A stretch of DNA of 64,000 bases from Pholiota molesta. Taxonomy: Eukaryota > Basidiomycota > Agaricomycetes > Agaricales > Strophariaceae. Below the pieces are notes generated by a model that ran no database searches, was not told the origin of the DNA, and worked only from the letters and a program-made list of their open reading frames with translations. The translations under genes and the position numbers were made by a program. Numbering within the stretch: position 1 is the stretch's first letter; each line of letters opens with the position of its first letter. This document shows, one piece after another, positions 58,830 through 64,000 of this stretch. The DNA is taken from positions 1 to 64,000 of the forward strand of contig JACGCK010000072.1 in NCBI GenBank assembly GCA_014925825.1, given 5' to 3'.

Positions 58830-60520
58830 CTACTTCCTCAACACACTCAGCAACGCATTGACTCCTTCTAAACCGAAGCCATTTGGCGGATAGCAAACAT
58901 ACATCGGATCCGCCTCCGAGTCGAATTTACTCTGCATCACAAACCGTTAGCCTTGCCCTCAGAACAGATGTAAAAGTGTAACACAATACTCACGCGGAAC
59001 TCTCCTCGTTGGATCAGCTTGGCCGTAGAGGCGACTTTCTTGTACGTCTTGCTCAGCGCCTTCACCTTCCACCCACCGAGGTTCCTGACGGGCTGGAACT
59101 CCGACGACGCACTGATCCCAAAAGTGACCGTGACTCTGTCTTCATCGCGTATGGGAGTCTTGGAATGCTGGGGAGCTATGTTGTGTTCTTGACTTGCGGA
59201 CGAATTGGGGGCGCTGGTCCCGTTGGAGGCCGTGCCGGGTGGCGCTTCTTCCTCTTCGGTGATGCCTGTGCTGCTGATGCTGCTGGCGGCAAGAGATACC
59301 TCGTCGGCCTCCGTTGCCGTTCTACCATCCAAGTTCGTAACGGCGCTTATAGGTGCCTTGTCTATATTCTCGTGCGCGGGGTGGGGTATCTTCTTTCCAG
59401 TCGCTCTAGCTTCTTCCTCCTCTTCGTACAGGTCTTTCAGAGCGGTATAGATGAGCGCCTCGGATGTTCCTTTCGGCGCTTTGGGGAACGAGACGGCGTT
59501 CTTGATCTGCCACGAAGTTGCTTGTATTGGGGTGAGAATGAGGATGCCAACAGGCTTTACGGGAACGATTAGACATTTGGAAATCAAAAATAGCGAAAAA
59601 CCAGATCGCACCTCGTCTCCTTGTTTTGCGAGCCAGTACCTTCTATGTTCCGAATCTAGCCAAGGCACCATCGACGTCGACGCGATCTGCACACCACCCC
59701 TATGGTCCTTCCAGTCTTTGATGCCCTGTTCCACCTTGCGCTTGTCCTCCTCCGTCCAATCGCTCGACCGCATTTCCTTCACCGTCACCCTATACTTCTC
59801 CGCCCTTCCGAGGTTCTTCTTCAGATCCTTGATGACCTTCTGCCCCTCCTTCCCCTTCGACTCCGGGGACATCAGATCGATAACATGCGCCGGGTCCACC
59901 ACATCCTCATAGATGCACGACACCGTCGCCCACCCGAACTCCGGGCCCCCCAGCACCTCCTCGAGCTCCCAGTCCACGCACGCCCACACGGGGCGCCGCC
60001 CCTGCGCCTCGCAGAACCGCACGAACTGCCGCGCGACGGGCAGCAGCGCGGCGCTGTCCGACACGAGCGGGTTGCCCCACGCGAAGATGTACGGCGCCTT
60101 CTCCATGTACCCCTGCACGGGCGTGAAGGACGACTCCGGGACGGGCTCGGGCGGGCTCCAGAGCTTGTACCGCGAGAGCTCGAGCCACGCCGTGGCGCTG
60201 GAGGAGCCGTATTTGGCGACGAGGTCAGCGATGTCGGCCTTGTTTGGTGGTACTGTCATTGGCGTATGGAAATAGTATGGATGTTTGGATGTTGTTAATT
60301 CTGCCAAGAGGCTTTGCGAGGTTTTAAAGGACGGGCGGGTGACGTCATTGGAGTTGGGCTCGATTTCTGCAGCTGGAGGTAGCTGGAGGTTTACGCAGTC
60401 CAAATCTTCGCCGTCACTAATGACAATCTCGAGGACGTTAAGAGTGATTGAAAGTTGGAGCTTGCGTCTTCTCTCATGATGGGGACCAAGCGTCCCAATG
60501 TGAGGGGTAGGTGACATCAT
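58830..60520 (-). CDS. DUF2156 (LPG-synthase C-terminal / GNAT-fold) protein
   Basis: The long frame from ATG 60520 contains an in-phase intron (about 59555-59611, from gtgcgatctgg to cgtaaag) and a second intron after GEFR. The latter leads to a final exon SKFDSEADPMYVCYPPNGFG ending at TAG 58830. The core (SSSATAWLELSRYKLW, PYIFAWGNPLVSD, RQFVRFCEAQGRRPVWACVD, EFGWATVSCIYEDVV) resembles the DUF2156 acyltransferase domain, which moves amino acids from aminoacyl-tRNA to lipids in bacterial MprF and fungal sterol aminoacyltransferases. No aminoacyl-tRNA synthetase domain is attached, so the substrate is open. The 60-residue Ser/Ala/Glu insert near 59200 is probably disordered. A later start (60259, MTVPPNKAD) is possible. 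Confidence 0.72.
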
Positions 60521-61012
60521 GCTGAGCCACCTGAGCAGGATTGACAGCGGGTTCGTTTCCTGGGCTCATAATGCAAAGAAACAGAAAGAAATTTCCTCGA
60601 AGTCGAGATCTCCTTGGCAAACAAATGTCTGTCAAGTAGGCTTGGCACCGTCTGGCCACGCATAAACCGAAGCGTACAAGGATAGACACAGGCGCGTGCA
60701 GGGCGCGTGTCTCGATCATTGGACTCCTGTGACTCTAATAGTAACTTTTCCACATACATAAGACCATTCTCAAAGTCGGCCAACTATCTGGGCAACCGAG
60801 GAGAAGCATTAGTACTTGAAAACCAGTGAATCCTTTAGGTTAAACAGATAGCTTCAAAAACCGCTCAGCGATCATATTTACCCAATCATAGTGATCAATT
60901 CTGGTCTAAATTTTGGTCTAACGGAAAGTCAAGGTATCTAAATACTGTACAGAGAGGGGAAGAAAATGCTGGTAATGGATATTCAAGATTGTCGAAACTT
61001 CTATCCAACACT
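60521..61012. other. Intergenic between DUF2156 and urea permease genes
   Basis: Small minus-strand frames (60517-60783, 60474-60719) overlap each other and show no domain. I call nothing here. Confidence 0.45.
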
Positions 61013-63682
61013 CTAATGGGATTTAACTCCGAGAATCGCGCGCGAGATCCTGAGCAACGCGTGTCTGGATTCGAATACTGGGAGAATGACAACCAGGAAA
61101 AAGGCGAAGAACAGCCAAATCTGCCCCCAGAAATATTAGCTCGTGCCTGGAAGAGATGTAATGTTTTCACTTACAAACATGACTGCAACGGTTAGACTAA
61201 AGAATTTTGGAGAGAAGATGTATGGTGCGCCTCCGAGAGGTGCCGGTATAACCTAACGTCGAAGATCAGAATTTAGTACTATTATCACCAGAGAATGCAT
61301 TAGCAAGACTCTCAAGTAACTTACAAGTGTAATAATAACTGCCATGATAGCAAACACGATAGTGTACTTCTTGAACGTTCTCTCGAGTCCTGGGATATCC
61401 AATCCATCAACAGCCACGGAGTCCTTGAAAGACGGCGTGACTTCAACGTCAACAGCCGAGTTTTTCTCGTCTGCTTTCTCGTTTCTAGGTTGGTTCGGAG
61501 ACGACGATGAAACAGAAGACGAAGACGACAGCAGGTCCTCTTCCACCACCTCCATGTTTCTCGTCTTCTCCCAGTCAAAGTTAGCGGGGCGCCAGAGCGA
61601 AAGGCCGATAGAGAGGATGCCACCAGAGATAATAGCTGCAGCGTTTCCCGCGAATGAGACCCACTGATCGCTCAATGTATCTACGGTAATGGCACCCATA
61701 TGGACTTTGGCGGTGACCAACCAAACGATTATCGCAATCGCCATGCCGCCGATAGACCCGGCTACCGCGCCAGCTTTGCTGAGGTCTTTCCACCTAAATG
61801 AACTTGGTGTCAGAACTTCCGCGTCTAGAGAATGGACTATTTGGGCATGCGTACAAGAAGGTCAGAGAGATAGGGAATACTCCTGATGCAGTTGATACTC
61901 CTAAGAAGTAAAATAGCCAGCCGAGATTCTGATCAAGAACGTTAGGATTCAGATGTAGCGGATGTCAGTAAAGAATAAGGCAAGCTTACGATTCCAACAG
62001 CGTAAAAAATGGATGCCAGAGAAGCCGAGAAAACAGACCAGAACGCAATGAAGTAGCGCGATGCAGTGACTACCTGTTGACTAGTCGCCTTAGGGTTGTA
62101 ATAGTGTCGATAGACGTCGTAAGATAGCAGAGTCGACGTCGCGATCAGTTCCGCGCTTAACGCCTATTGCCATTGGCGTCATGAATAAGAATCGATAACA
62201 TGAATAACTGAAGGTGGGACGCACTGAGGTGACGCTCAAGAAAATGAGCAAAAGCATCAACACTGATCCAGTGGTGCCCATGAGATAGGTGACAGCACGA
62301 ACGCTAGCCAGTCCAGCACCCACATCGAAAGACGAAAGCACAGGGAAATCAGGCAGGGTGCCGAGGGCTCGCGCAGTCAGCCCAAGGGTGGTTCCGCATG
62401 CGAATGGGATCGAGAACCACGCAACGCCGCCGAGGAAGTATGCGCGGGCTGTGGTGGAAGGGTTGGATGCGATGGCTCTTGACCAATATCCTTGATCGCA
62501 AGTGACCAAGCCAAAGCCTGTAATAATCGACTTTACAATAGTAAAAACGAGATCTCAGATCACTACGTCAACGCATTCAAAAGAGATGAGTCTCACCTGC
62601 ACGGCAAAAATGGCACCTGGACGAGAGCGGAAAGTTAGATAGGAACCATGATAGTTTCCCTCCACTGGCCAGAGCTCTGCAGCGGTCACGAGGAGTTCGT
62701 GGAGTTTAGCAGGACTGCCAACGACATTTGATCCTGTGAATACACTGCGAATGGTGTATACGTGAGGTTCTCAAAAAAAAATAGATCTCAAGATACTCAC
62801 ACGAATCCGAATCCTATGAGAATCAGAAGCAAAACAAATGTATGCGTCGCGTCACAAATAAACGTCGCTCGTAGTCCTCTTTTGCGATAATTGGTTTACT
62901 GATGTTGTTTATGAGGTATAGATAGCGGACGTACCCTGTGGCAACATAAATGGCTACGCCAACAGGAATAAGGAAGAGCGAGGCATATGCATTCATTCCC
63001 GTGAGCGCAGTTACAACGGAACCCGCCCCAATGAGGATGCAGGCTGAGACGATAGCATTGCAGACTAGACCACACCAAAGGAAGGAGAGATGGCCTGCGG
63101 TCCCGAATCGGATATAAGCAACCTGAGGACAGATACATATCATTGGTTATCATAATTTCAACGCTTCGTTCAAGGGAAGGGCCGTACCTCAGGAAACGTC
63201 GTCGCCCGATTAGCGTTCATTTTGACTTTGCTTGCGATTACCGAGAAAATTGCGATTTGCAAGGTGCCACCAATGGCATACCTATCATAAAATGATTGAA
63301 GATAAATCATGAGCCCAACGACAGAATGAAAGAAGAATTCTCAGCGCACCAGTAACCGCCAGAAACACCCATATTATAGGATTGCGTTGCACTTTGGAGA
63401 AGTGTCAAGCTCCAAGTCCCTAATCAAATATCAGTACGCTGGAATACATAAGGAACAGTTGACACCGATTGATCACGTACATGAACTGATAATGCCTGCC
63501 ACCACAAGGCCGGTTTTGAGCGACCTACTTGCCGCAGAGAACTCGGACGCAGAGTTCGGCGAGAGATGAGAAAACTTCTGTTGAACCCAAGTGACACCGT
63601 TCATGAACAGCGCGAACGCGAATCCGAGTCCGAGTACGACGGCATAGCCAGCGGCCGGGGGCAGAGGCGCAGCAGAGGACAT
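61013..63682 (-). CDS. DUR3: Urea active transporter, Dur3 type (sodium:solute symporter family)
   Basis: About a dozen exons from ATG 63682 (MSSAAPLPPAAGYAVVLGLG) to TAG 61013. Family landmarks in order: FSHLSPNSASEFSAASRSLK, WTWTLTLLQSATQSYNMGVS, GGYWYAIGGTLQIAIF, AYIRFGTAGHLSFLWCGLVC, ALTGMNAYAS, GLRATFICDATHTF, GFGLVTCDQGYWSRAIAS, AELIATSTLLSYDVYRHYY. An acidic cytosolic insert follows (EEDLLSSSSSVSSSS), then a last membrane segment IWLFFAFFLVVILPVFESR. Dur3 proteins import urea across the plasma membrane with cation coupling and are usually nitrogen-repressed. A later-frame ATG at 63718 lies just 7 bp from the TATA box, so 63682 is preferred. No disruption seen. Confidence 0.88.
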
Positions 63683-63724
63683 GGTCAACCGAAGAGTGGA
63701 GAAAAGTCCGAAGGCCAAAGGTAT

Positions 63725-63735
63725 CTTTTATAAGG
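63725..63735 (-). promoter_or_regulatory. TATA box of DUR3
   Basis: CCTTATAAAAG on the minus strand, 43 bp before the chosen ATG, implying a very short leader. Confidence 0.5.
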
Positions 63736-64000
63736 TGAGGGACGATTTAGAATTCTTCGCCGAATTGGATGTATGCGCCATCATGAGAATATGCAAGGAG
63801 TATTCTTGCGATAACGCATGATGAGCACGTATTCAGATAGAGAGATGACAACATCTGGGAGAAGTTTGACGTTCTTGCCCTTCCATTGGAAATTGGAATC
63901 AAAGCAGAGATCACTCTGGACTAGTTGTACCATCCGCCCGATATTTTCGTGCACGCCGTAAGCTAGGGATGATATTGAAGGCTAGCTAAATGACCAAAGT
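63736..64000. promoter_or_regulatory. DUR3 upstream region with GATA words
   Basis: Contains several GATA-containing words (about 63812, 63836, 63971) of the kind bound by nitrogen-regulating GATA factors. The density is not striking and the region runs off the window. Confidence 0.3.

Noticed and set aside
60474..60783. Extra 5' exons for the DUF2156 gene or a separate small gene
   Set aside because: No convincing splice sites join them to the main frame and no motif is present.

Overview
The window looks like nuclear DNA of a mushroom-forming basidiomycete (Agaricomycetes, perhaps a polypore). The genes are split by many short (about 50-60 bp) GT-AG introns. There is an array of fungal-type (FunK1-like) protein kinases and a very long, multi-intron Snf5. 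The gaps between genes carry hAT, PIF/Harbinger, Tc1/mariner and LTR elements. No rRNA, tRNA or CRISPR was recognised.

Layout. 1-3.9 kb holds a damaged gene on the minus strand joining AT-hooks, a DUF6729-like zinc-ribbon region, a DDE/RNase H-like core and a WRN-type 3'-5' exonuclease; it runs off the left edge. 4.0-18.2 kb is a transposon graveyard. It contains a 2.27-kb near-perfect palindrome and a complete 5.5-kb LTR element (153-bp LTRs, ATATG target duplication) with no recognisable gag or pol. It also holds three hAT-like elements with perfect 8-bp target duplications, one inside the LTR element and one inside another small inverted-repeat element. A broken PIF/Harbinger transposase and a 283-bp mariner-like MITE complete the stretch.

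18.8-25.1 kb is SNF5, the SWI/SNF remodeller core subunit. 25.7-29.0 kb is a rearranged duplication. It holds a decayed 5' fragment of the downstream mannosyltransferase, two head-to-head 4-TM membrane-protein paralogues, and a decayed 3' fragment of SNF5. 29.2-32.5 kb is a Kre2/Mnt1-type (GT15) mannosyltransferase.

33-44 kb is a tandem array of six FunK1-like kinase units, all on the plus strand. Units 2 and 5 have fully open models. Unit 4 is open but scrambled. Units 1, 3 and 6 are damaged, unit 6 by an in-place inversion of its catalytic exon.

44.7-57.2 kb is one 12.5-kb gene for a giant, largely disordered PH-domain protein with an RS-rich region and coiled coil. A TIR-flanked element follows (57.4-58.4 kb), then a stand-alone DUF2156/LPG-synthase-C protein and a Dur3-type urea permease.

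The conserved housekeeping genes (SNF5, GT15, PH protein, DUF2156, DUR3) show no operon-like logic. The unusual parts are the kinase array, the nested elements and the transposase-exonuclease fusion.
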